Positions 1 through 7,055 of a DNA stretch of 19,718 bases are shown here, one piece after another. The first letter of the stretch is position 1. Each line of letters opens with the position of its first letter. The notes beneath the pieces are model-generated. The model saw nothing but the letters and a program-made list of their open reading frames with translations, was not told the DNA's origin and searched no databases. Made by a program: the position numbers and the translations under genes. This DNA comes from JAYSRU01 sp043720875. Lineage in GTDB: Bacteria; Bacteroidota; Bacteroidia; Flavobacteriales_D; Crocinitomicaceae. The stretch is taken from positions 1-19,718 of the forward strand of contig JAYSRU010000022.1 in NCBI GenBank assembly GCA_043720875.1. The letters run 5' to 3'.

Positions 1-1
1 A

Positions 2-760
2 TTTGATTCTTTGCGACCTACACAGGCGTCAACGAGCATGACTTTTTCGAGTGCTTTGTTTCCAGGCATGCCTTTTACAAGTTTAAATTGGAAATTGAAT
101 GGAGTAGATAAAGGACCCGTATTTAGCGTATTCGAATCTGGAGTGTATACGGTTTGTGCTGAAATTGTTTTTCCGAACGCAACCACGGCTAGCATTTGTA
201 GAGAAATATATGTCGGGCACCAGCGTGGAGGAAATTTTGATGTAGATTTAATATCAGCAACAGATGGTTTAGGAAATCCATTTTTTAAATACTCCATACT
301 CAATGAAACATCGACCATTCAATCCATTACGGTTAAGAAGGACGGTGTGTTTTATTCGAATTTGGATCAGGATTCAATTACCCATACTGGGTTACAAAAA
401 GTTGTAGAATTTTCGGTGAAATTTCAAAATGGGTCAACCGTCAATAAATATGTTTCAATTTCAACTGCGAGTACTGTCTTACGAGATTTTGATGGAGTTG
501 AAAATACGGTAACCAGTTATGACGATTTTGCTGTGGAAGTAAGTTGTGTTGATTTGTCTGGCGTCTATTGGACGTCTAAAGGGATTGATAATGTTAGTTT
601 TGGTGCACGCTTAATTTCGAAGGGATTGTATCTTGAGTCAACTACAAGTCAGCAAGTTGCAAAATTGGATTCAGATTTTAGTTTCAAGCTTAGAAATCCA
701 ATTACAGGTCAAGTAAAAGTTTTCCAAGGCAGAACGATATTGGCTTTTCCAATGTTGTGA
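2..760 (+). CDS. C-terminal part of a secreted PKD-like protein (5' end outside window)
   Basis: The reading frame is open from the first bases of the window, with no stop upstream of the TTG at 11, so this is the 3' part of a longer gene. The first ~65 residues resemble a PKD/Ig-like fold: a W-x-LNG segment, then G-VYTVCAEI and a closing ICREIYVG strand. This pattern is common in large secreted Bacteroidota proteins. The remaining ~180 residues are beta-rich, with many Ser, Thr and Val and no catalytic motif I recognise. There is no T9SS sorting domain at the C-terminus, which ends in LAFPML. The next gene, a lipoprotein, starts 23 bases downstream on the same strand and may be co-transcribed. 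The function is unknown; a surface or secreted role is inferred from composition and the PKD-like segment. Confidence 0.75.
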   Translation, partial: FDSLRPTQASTSMTFSSALFPGMPFTSLNWKLNGVDKGPVFSVFESGVYTVCAEIVFPNATTASICREIYVGHQRGGNFDVDLISATDGLGNPFFKYSILNETSTIQSITVKKDGVFYSNLDQDSITHTGLQKVVEFSVKFQNGSTVNKYVSISTASTVLRDFDGVENTVTSYDDFAVEVSCVDLSGVYWTSKGIDNVSFGARLISKGLYLESTTSQQVAKLDSDFSFKLRNPITGQVKVFQGRTILAFPML

Positions 761-783
761 ATTACTAAAAAATTCGAGAAACT

Positions 784-1299
784 ATGAGAAATTTAAACTT
801 TTATTTGGCATTAACACTATTGACGTTGTCTTGTAAAAAAGATAAAGTGTCAGTGCCAACCATAACACCAAGCGTTGAGCCTACCAAATGGGAAAACATA
901 GCAGGTGATTATAAAGTATTTGACACTGTTGGAATATTTTTATACGACATGACTATTGCTTATGTTCCAGGTAAAAAGATAGGCCCCAGTAATATTGTTG
1001 ATTCATTGTATTTCACTAATTTAGATGATAAATTTAATTATATTCAAGTACAACAGTCAAGTTACTTTTCCCCAACACATTATTATTATTATTATGTTGA
1101 CATTGGTGCACACCAGCCTATTCTAGACAAAAACAACAAAAGGTGGCATTTATTTCCCCTTGGTGTAGGCAATGAAATGATATGGCATAACGATACAATT
1201 GTTTTTCATTTTAGCATTCATAACATATTATATTATATTGGCGACGCAGTGCCTTATGAATTTAGCAAAAAGAAACAAATTGCCGTGAAACAGCATTGA
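784..1299 (+). CDS. Small lipoprotein, unknown function
   Basis: The 171-residue product begins with a short basic n-region and a hydrophobic stretch ending in the lipobox L-T-L-S-C17, followed by KKDK, so it should be lipidated and envelope-anchored. The mature part starts with a Pro/Thr-rich linker. It then has aromatic-rich beta-like segments, including a run of five tyrosines encoded by a TAT repeat near 1081-1095. I recognise no family; similar short lipoproteins are common and poorly characterised in Flavobacteriia. It follows the preceding gene by 23 bases, so read-through transcription is plausible. The start is ATG, with no Shine-Dalgarno sequence, which is normal for this phylum. 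Confidence 0.75.
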   Translation: MRNLNFYLALTLLTLSCKKDKVSVPTITPSVEPTKWENIAGDYKVFDTVGIFLYDMTIAYVPGKKIGPSNIVDSLYFTNLDDKFNYIQVQQSSYFSPTHYYYYYVDIGAHQPILDKNNKRWHLFPLGVGNEMIWHNDTIVFHFSIHNILYYIGDAVPYEFSKKKQIAVKQH

Positions 1300-1322
1300 T
1301 TGAGGAAATAATATTGATTCAC

Positions 1323-1350
1323 TTGAATCAAAAATAATTAACTAAATTTG
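1323..1350 (+). promoter_or_regulatory. Bacteroidota-type promoter for the T9SS-sorted protein gene
   Basis: A TTG at 1323-1325 is followed after 17 bases by TAAATTTG at 1343-1350, an exact match to the TTG-N17-23-TAnnTTTG consensus. Transcription should begin near 1355, about 11 bases before the ATG at 1366. The TTG at 1348 lies inside the -7 element and so cannot be the start codon. Confidence 0.7.
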
Positions 1351-1365
1351 AAAAAAATACAAACC

Positions 1366-2466
1366 ATGACCAAACACTTACTATCTGCATTTTTAATTAC
1401 ATTATCAAGCTATGCTGTCGCTCAGATAACCATAACGAAAGACGATTTCCCTACTACGGGTTCAAATATAATGATGAGTACAGCAAACTTAGATTTAGGT
1501 ATTGATATTACCACAACTGGTGCGAGTCAATCTTGGGATTATTCAACATTAACAAGAGCTTCTCAAGATAACTGGGTTCATAATAGTCCAAATGCCTTAG
1601 GTTTTTTAGCGATTTTGACTTTCGGATCGTTCGCCCCAACGAAATATGTTGCAACGTATTATCGTCCATCAACTGCCATTCCGGTTCAACAAATTACTAG
1701 TTTTTTACCTGTAACTATTGATAGTATTTTTGCTTTTACACGCGTAGCAATTGATTCTGTCAACACGGTTGGGTATGGAATGAGAGTTTCTGGAAACACA
1801 ATAGGTTTTCGTTCGGATAGTATTGAAAAAACACATGATTTGACTGCGACATACGGCGATTCTTGGGATGCTCAAGCAAAAACGCTTATAGATTTTAACC
1901 CGTTTTTTGCGGCAAGTTTTTTACAACGCAGAGATCGTACAGCAGTGGTGGATGGTTACGGGAACATCACTACACCTTATGGTACTTTCCCAGTTATCCG
2001 AATTAAACATACGATCGTGGAGCGTGATTCATTGTTTTACCAAGATACAATTTTTACTTTTCCAATCGATTTAGCGGTGCCGATTAATTTGCCAATAGCT
2101 TATGAATACGAGTGGAGAGCAGTTGGAGAAAGAGAGGCTATCTTGAGAATTAAAACCTCCGAAATTTTTGGAAATGAGGTGGTTTCTAGTATCGAATACC
2201 GAGATATCAGTCATGTTGGAATTGAAACGAATGAGCTTAGTGACTTATTCATATACCCGAACCCTACACAAAACGCATTGAATGTCAAAATGAATGGAAT
2301 TATAAATTCTTGTTCAGTAATGTCAATTAACGGTGAGGTTTTGCAGGAATTGACCGTGGGTCAAGATCAATTACACATTGATTTTAGCACTTATGCAGCA
2401 GGAATTTATTTTATAAACATTGTGTCCGAAAAAGGAACAGAGCAATATAGAATAGTAAAAAACTAA
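1366..2466 (+). CDS. Secreted protein with T9SS C-terminal sorting domain
   Basis: From the ATG at 1366 the product has 366 residues. It starts with a clear signal peptide (MTKHLLSAFLITLSSYAVAQ, cleavage after AQ). The in-frame TTG at 1348 would add six residues but lies inside the promoter -7 element. The middle is beta-rich with no catalytic motif I can name. The last ~75 residues form a typical type A T9SS sorting domain: IYPNPTQNALNV, a central INGEVL strand, YAAGIYFI, and a basic end RIVKN. T9SS cargo is exported by Sec, translocated across the outer membrane, then released or anchored with removal of this domain. RNase P RNA begins only a few bases after the stop. The passenger's function is unknown. 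Confidence 0.85.
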   Translation: MTKHLLSAFLITLSSYAVAQITITKDDFPTTGSNIMMSTANLDLGIDITTTGASQSWDYSTLTRASQDNWVHNSPNALGFLAILTFGSFAPTKYVATYYRPSTAIPVQQITSFLPVTIDSIFAFTRVAIDSVNTVGYGMRVSGNTIGFRSDSIEKTHDLTATYGDSWDAQAKTLIDFNPFFAASFLQRRDRTAVVDGYGNITTPYGTFPVIRIKHTIVERDSLFYQDTIFTFPIDLAVPINLPIAYEYEWRAVGEREAILRIKTSEIFGNEVVSSIEYRDISHVGIETNELSDLFIYPNPTQNALNVKMNGIINSCSVMSINGEVLQELTVGQDQLHIDFSTYAAGIYFINIVSEKGTEQYRIVKN

Positions 2467-2470
2467 AAAA

Positions 2471-2848
2471 AAACAAACCATTTCATCGCGTGATGTTTAC
2501 GTTACGAGGAAAGTCTGGACAATAGAGAGTACCGCACTTCTTAACGAGAAGGTTCCAATGTATGTTGGAAACAGCTAGTGCAACAGAGAATATACCGCCT
2601 TATTGCTTTGGTGATGAGGTAAGGGTGAAAAGGTGGGGTAAGAGCCTACCGCGCAACTAGCGATAGTTGTGGCAGTGTAAACCTTGCGGATTGAAAGACC
2701 ATGTAAACTGGGGTTTGAGGGTTACTCGCCCAACTCAGAGGGTAGGTTGATGGATCTTGAAAGTGATTTCAAGACTAGATAAATGATGAATGTGTTGCGG
2801 TTTTCGAACCAAGACGATACAGGATCCGGCTTATGGTTTGTTTTTTTT
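2471..2848 (+). ncRNA. rnpB: RNase P RNA (bacterial class A)
   Basis: This is the catalytic RNA of RNase P, which removes 5' leaders from pre-tRNAs. The universally conserved regions are present in order. CR-I is GAGGAAAGTC at 2506-2515. The segment around 2582-2600 reads CAGAGAATATACCGCC. CR-II/III is the GGTGAAAAGGTGGGGTAAGAGC block near 2625-2647. CR-V is ATACAGGATCCGGCTTA near 2817-2833. P1 is an 8-bp helix of 2474-2481 (CAAACCAT) with 2833-2840 (ATGGTTTG). The flanking A tract and T8 tract (2841-2848) extend this complementarity and give the RNA its likely 3' end. The RNA starts about seven bases after the stop of the preceding gene, and I see no separate TAnnTTTG promoter immediately upstream. 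The exact ends are inferred from P1. Confidence 0.95.
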
Positions 2849-2862
2849 ACTTTTCTTATCGA

Positions 2863-3339
2863 TTAACTTGCCAATCGTTGCGCCATTCGTATCGCTTCAC
2901 CAGAATCTATAGTCAGTCTGTCGTCATTTCGGTGCAATAAAAGTATTTTAACCTTCTCACCATCCAATGAATAGCGTAAATAGGTTAGTTTAATACGTCC
3001 AAGAAAATTATAAGAATGCATTTCACGAATACTGCGTACAGAAGTAATTCTGTTTTTACCACCTAATACTTTCAATGTCAATGTGTCTCCGTGAAGAGCG
3101 GCATGTGAAAATAAATTAAAGGTCTTGCTCGCAAAATAGAACCACAGACATAAAATTAGCGCGTCAATAGCAATAAATAACAAAAAGTTGGAAGTTAAAT
3201 AGCCAATTAATAGCGGTGTTAAAAGAATAGTGGTGACAAGGCAGAAACAAAAAGTTGCTATTTCTTTTGTTTTCTTATTTGTAATCTCAATTCGTTCTCT
3301 TGAATTAATTCTGTATGTAAGAATTTCTTTTTGAGTCAT
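2863..3339 (-). CDS. Small two-TM membrane protein with PH-like C-terminal part
   Basis: The 158-residue product has a ~26-residue charged N-terminus and two closely spaced membrane segments (about 27-48 and 51-70). A soluble C-terminal half of short beta strands follows (LTLKVLGG, ITSVRSIREM, KLTYLRYSLDG, VKILLLH, then DRLTIDSGEAIRMAQRL). Two TM helices followed by a compact beta domain with a final helix resemble bacterial PH-domain-type membrane proteins, but the match is weak and no function can be assigned. The gene has its own promoter at 3362-3392. It converges on rnpB, with only 14 bases between the T tract of rnpB and this stop codon. Confidence 0.75.
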   Translation of the reverse strand: MTQKEILTYRINSRERIEITNKKTKEIATFCFCLVTTILLTPLLIGYLTSNFLLFIAIDALILCLWFYFASKTFNLFSHAALHGDTLTLKVLGGKNRITSVRSIREMHSYNFLGRIKLTYLRYSLDGEKVKILLLHRNDDRLTIDSGEAIRMAQRLAS

Positions 3340-3361
3340 CTTAACAAGTTTTAACTTAAAA

Positions 3362-3392
3362 CAAATATATACTTTAGTTTTGTAACGACCAA
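3362..3392 (-). promoter_or_regulatory. Promoter of the two-TM membrane protein gene
   Basis: Read on the minus strand, TTG (3392-3390) is followed after 20 bases by TATATTTG (3369-3362), an exact TAnnTTTG match. The start codon lies about 22 bases downstream. Confidence 0.65.
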
Positions 3393-3421
3393 CTAAATGA
3401 ATACATCGATGAAATTATTTT

Positions 3422-4417
3422 TCACTTAAGATGTCTGGTTGAAGATTTTTTAACAAAACGCAAAGTTCTAGGATATTGCTCTTGCCACATAAAAGGCTGA
3501 ATTTCCTGAATAGCAGGAAAGTATGGGATTGATTTATTCAGGTTGACATGCGCACGAATGGTGCATGAATAGGAGTCGAAATAGTTTGCCATTTTATACG
3601 TAACTTTCTTTGAAATCAATAATTTGGCAAATTTTTCTTGATTTTTGACATTATTTCCTGTTTTCAATAAAGCGATCCCCATTAAGTTGTAAAAGCCACC
3701 ACCGTTGTTTTGCCATAAAAAATGAGGTTTAAAGTTGGAAAAACTTGTGTCTCTCTTTAATTGGATGTAATCTCGTTGTGTTGTATAAATTCCTGTAAAT
3801 CGATTGGTTTTTAAATGATTTGCTGCAGTGTAAAGTGTGTCGTAAAAACGTAACGAATCTCCTTTCGCAATAGTTTTATGAAGTTTGACCGCGTTGTTTT
3901 CACCAAGTTTAAGTGCGGCTTGGTAGAGCATACTCAGACTTAAGGCGTTTCGTTTTGATGGAAATTGTATGGCATTTTGCCATTGGGGCAAGCCTAAATC
4001 GTTCATTAATTGGAGAGAGTCTTCCGAAATAGAGTTTGCAACCATTACCAAGTGAGGGTTGTAACATATGCCAAGCCATGTTCGGTTTTTCGCTGTAAAA
4101 CGTTGGTCAACTTGTTTTAAAATTTTACGGTCAATTTGTGTAAACAATCCTCCCCATTGATTTGAACTTCGGTAAATATCTGAACTTAATAATATGTCGA
4201 AGGAAACTTTATTCTTATAGACGGAATCCTCTTTATAAAATGTCAAACTCAGGTTGGCTTTTCTTCCAATTTCTTTAAGAAATGAAGTGTCTTTAAGCAG
4301 ATCGTTTGATAACAAGACGCTCAATTCATTACGCTCAATAGTTTTAACCTCCTCTAGCATGCATGAATTGATGATAAATGGAAGTGTGAGTAGAATTAAA
4401 ACTAATATTTTTTTCAT
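3422..4417 (-). CDS. Lipoprotein resembling an ABC-transporter iron-type solute-binding protein
   Basis: The 331-residue product begins with a lipoprotein signal (MKKILVLILLTLPFIINSC, lipobox I-N-S-C19). The body looks like a type 2 periplasmic binding protein of the Fe(III)/FutA-like group. It has an early FDILLSSDIY strand, GLFTQI, then TWLGICYNPHLVMVAN, a PSKRNALSLSMLYQAAL region, and a late GIALLKTGNN followed by KFAKLLIS. These fit the fold in that order and at roughly the usual length. In such proteins iron is held by tyrosines; YFDSY near residue 280 could contribute, but the ligands cannot be confirmed by eye. No permease or ATPase gene is adjacent, so it is either an orphan receptor or works with components encoded elsewhere. 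The -7 element lies only 4 bases from the ATG. Confidence 0.7.
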   Translation of the reverse strand: MKKILVLILLTLPFIINSCMLEEVKTIERNELSVLLSNDLLKDTSFLKEIGRKANLSLTFYKEDSVYKNKVSFDILLSSDIYRSSNQWGGLFTQIDRKILKQVDQRFTAKNRTWLGICYNPHLVMVANSISEDSLQLMNDLGLPQWQNAIQFPSKRNALSLSMLYQAALKLGENNAVKLHKTIAKGDSLRFYDTLYTAANHLKTNRFTGIYTTQRDYIQLKRDTSFSNFKPHFLWQNNGGGFYNLMGIALLKTGNNVKNQEKFAKLLISKKVTYKMANYFDSYSCTIRAHVNLNKSIPYFPAIQEIQPFMWQEQYPRTLRFVKKSSTRHLK

Positions 4418-4421
4418 GCTT

Positions 4422-4429
4422 CAAAATTA
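4422..4429 (-). promoter_or_regulatory. -7 promoter element directly before the binding-protein start codon
   Basis: On the minus strand TAATTTTG matches TAnnTTTG exactly, and its G is 4 bases from the ATG. Transcription would begin at or next to the start codon, implying a leaderless mRNA. No TTG is visible at -33. Confidence 0.45.
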
Positions 4430-4565
4430 AAGAACTGTTTCTAAGAAATTGATTATTTTTTGATATTATTTTCAGTAGTTATGAAACATTTAAAAAATGA
4501 TGAATAAAAGAGAAATTTAAAGACAAAAAGGATGTAATTTTCGAGTAGAATCATTATTTCTTTCT

Positions 4566-4573
4566 TAATTTCG
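4566..4573 (+). promoter_or_regulatory. -7-like promoter element directly before the helicase start codon
   Basis: TAATTTCG differs from TAnnTTTG by one base and ends 4 bases before the ATG at 4578, the same geometry as the divergent gene on the other strand (TAATTTTG, then AAGC, then ATG). This suggests a leaderless helicase mRNA. The -33 region has no TTG. Confidence 0.4.
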
Positions 4574-4577
4574 TAGC

Positions 4578-6896
4578 ATGAATTATTTAGACTCATTAAA
4601 CCCGTCTCAAAGGGCTGCCGTGGAACATATCAAAGGTCCGGTAATGGTAATTGCTGGTGCAGGTTCAGGTAAAACTCGAGTTTTAACGTATCGAATAGCG
4701 CACATGATGAAGGAAGGGGTTGATCCTTTCAATATTATGGCGCTTACGTTCACCAATAAAGCCGCAAAGGAGATGAATCATCGTATTTCAACCATTGTTG
4801 GTGATACAGAAGCTAGAAGTATTACGATGGGTACTTTTCACTCTGTTTTTTCAAGAATTTTAAGACAAAATGCGGCGCGAATAGGTTATCCGCAAAATTT
4901 TACGATTTATGACACGCAAGACACTAAGAGTCTGCTCAAAGATATTATCAAACAAATGGGACTTGATGATAAGATATACAAGCCCGGGATGGTTTACAAT
5001 CGTATTTCAACAGCGAAAAATAATTTAATTACACCGGATGCTTATGCTGAAAATCAAGACATTTTGATGGATGATGCTGCGTCTGCGAAACCAGATATTT
5101 TCAAAATCTACAAAGCATACGATCAGCGTTGTTTTAAGGCAGGAGCAATGGATTTCGATGATCTTTTATTTAAAACCAATTTGTTATTGTACAATTTTCC
5201 GGATGTATTGAGCTATTATCAAAACAAGTTTCAATACATCCTAGTGGATGAGTACCAGGATACGAATTACGCGCAATACTTGATCATAAAACAACTTGCT
5301 GCACGTAATGAAAACCTTTGTGTTGTCGGGGATGATGCACAATCTATTTATTCATTTAGAGGCGCAAATATCCAAAATATATTAAATTTTAAGGTAGATT
5401 ATCCTGATTTTAGTGTCTTCAAATTAGAACAAAATTATAGGAGTACGCAAGCTATTGTTGAGGCTGCCAATAGTGTAATCGCCAAGAATAAAGATCAAAT
5501 TCAAAAGAACGTTTGGACAGATAATGAACGTGGTCAAAATCTTGCCATAATCAGAACCAACAGTGATAACGAAGAGGGGCGAATGGTTGCGAGTGCAATA
5601 TTTGATAAAAAGCATGAAGAGGGAAGACAATACTCTGATTTTGCCATACTTTATAGAACAAATAGTCAGTCACGTTCATTTGAGGAGAGCCTTCGAAAAC
5701 TTAATTTGCCCTATAAAATTTATGGTGGCTTGAGTTTCTACCAACGAAAAGAAATTAAAGATTTAATAGCTTATTTTCGGTTAAGCGCCAACCAAAATGA
5801 TGAGGAAGCTTTAAAACGGGTAATAAATTATCCGAAACGTGGCATTGGGCAAACAACCATAGAGCAAATTGTAATAGCTGCTAGTCAGTATGAGGTTAGT
5901 TTGTGGGATATCATATCGTCGCCAAACCAATTCCCAATTTCTATAACAACGGGTGCACGCATGAAAATTGACCAATTTGTGCAAACGATTAAAAGTTATT
6001 CTGCGCAATTAGAAACTTCTACTGCGCATGAATTAGCTTCAGAGATTGCTAAAACTTCTGGTATCTTGAAAGAACTATACGATGATAAAACGCCTGAAGG
6101 TGTTGGCCATTATGAAAATATTCAAGCATTGCTAGCCGGTATACAAGAATTTACAGCAGAGCAATTGCAGAATGAAGACAGTGATAGAGGTTCTACTTTG
6201 GCTGATTTTATGATTGATGTAGCATTACTGACAGATGCAGATAAGGATAAAGAAGAGGATAAAAACAAAATCACATTAATGACAATTCACGCTAGTAAAG
6301 GCTTGGAGTTTACTCATGTACACTTGGTTGGCTTGGAAGAAAATTTGTTTCCAAGTATCATGGCATTAAATGCGAGAGAAGACTTAGAGGAAGAAAGAAG
6401 GTTGTTCTATGTTGCATTAACCAGGGCAGAAAAAACGTGCACAATTTCCTACGCTACGACGCGCTTCAAATTTGGCAATATTCAAACCTGTGAACCGAGT
6501 AGATTTATAGATGAAATTGACGAAGATTACGTAACACGTCAAGGAAATTCAAATGCTTCTGGAGGTCGGTCACTGATGGCTGGAGGCATGGCGCGACCAA
6601 TGGGTTCTAACAGTTTTTCTCCCGCTTCGCGTTTGGTTTCAAAATCAAATCCAGCGCAAGCCACAACTATTCCATCGAATTTAAAGCCCGTTTCTCAAAT
6701 CAGTGATGCTGGTAAAACTGGATCCATTGATCTTCACCTTAAAGTGGGGTACAATGTGGTACATGATCGTTTTGGAAAAGGAAAAGTTGTAGGGTTATCT
6801 GGCGAGAAACAAGATCAAAAAGCTGTGATTTTCTTCCCAAATGTTGGGCAAAAAACAATCATGCTTAAATTTGCAAAGCTTGAAATTGTCGATTAA
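4578..6896 (+). CDS. pcrA: ATP-dependent DNA helicase, PcrA/UvrD family (SF1A)
   Basis: This 772-residue 3'-5' helicase acts in nucleotide excision repair and replication conflicts, and clears RecA or stalled RNA polymerase. All SF1A motifs are visible. The Q motif is LNPSQRAAV (7-15). Walker A is GAGSGKT (27-33). Motif Ia is LTFTNKAAKEM. Motif II is VDEYQD (D224, E225). Motif III is VVGDDAQSIYSFRGA, and motif IV is LEQNYRST. Motif V is LMTIHASKGLEF, and motif VI is EERRLFYVALTRAEK with R616 as the arginine finger. The C-terminal ~50 residues (VGYNVVHDRFGKGKVVGL onward) match the Tudor-like PcrA/UvrD tail that contacts RNA polymerase. Length and domain order are normal. It is encoded alone, divergent from the binding-protein lipoprotein, probably on a leaderless mRNA. 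Confidence 0.96.
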   Translation: MNYLDSLNPSQRAAVEHIKGPVMVIAGAGSGKTRVLTYRIAHMMKEGVDPFNIMALTFTNKAAKEMNHRISTIVGDTEARSITMGTFHSVFSRILRQNAARIGYPQNFTIYDTQDTKSLLKDIIKQMGLDDKIYKPGMVYNRISTAKNNLITPDAYAENQDILMDDAASAKPDIFKIYKAYDQRCFKAGAMDFDDLLFKTNLLLYNFPDVLSYYQNKFQYILVDEYQDTNYAQYLIIKQLAARNENLCVVGDDAQSIYSFRGANIQNILNFKVDYPDFSVFKLEQNYRSTQAIVEAANSVIAKNKDQIQKNVWTDNERGQNLAIIRTNSDNEEGRMVASAIFDKKHEEGRQYSDFAILYRTNSQSRSFEESLRKLNLPYKIYGGLSFYQRKEIKDLIAYFRLSANQNDEEALKRVINYPKRGIGQTTIEQIVIAASQYEVSLWDIISSPNQFPISITTGARMKIDQFVQTIKSYSAQLETSTAHELASEIAKTSGILKELYDDKTPEGVGHYENIQALLAGIQEFTAEQLQNEDSDRGSTLADFMIDVALLTDADKDKEEDKNKITLMTIHASKGLEFTHVHLVGLEENLFPSIMALNAREDLEEERRLFYVALTRAEKTCTISYATTRFKFGNIQTCEPSRFIDEIDEDYVTRQGNSNASGGRSLMAGGMARPMGSNSFSPASRLVSKSNPAQATTIPSNLKPVSQISDAGKTGSIDLHLKVGYNVVHDRFGKGKVVGLSGEKQDQKAVIFFPNVGQKTIMLKFAKLEIVD

Positions 6897-7055
6897 TCAG
6901 TTGGTTTACCTTGAATTTTTGTATCAATAGAAATGATGAAATATCTTCTCAACAGTTTTGAGCACAATTCAATGATTTTTTGAACCGCTGGTAATAAGCT
7001 GTGGGATATCCGAGTTGAAAGTATTATTTTTATAAAAAATTAAAAAAACTCACCT

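Noticed and set aside
1348..1368. TTG start for the T9SS-sorted protein, six residues upstream of the ATG
   Set aside because: The TTG is part of an exact TAAATTTG -7 element with a correctly spaced -33 TTG, so it is unlikely to be transcribed; the ATG at 1366 gives a complete signal peptide.
6897..7055. Possible terminator or promoter between the helicase and the M1 gene
   Set aside because: No stem followed by a T tract is visible, and the best -7 candidate (TATTTTTA, 7025-7032) has a mismatch and no -33 TTG.
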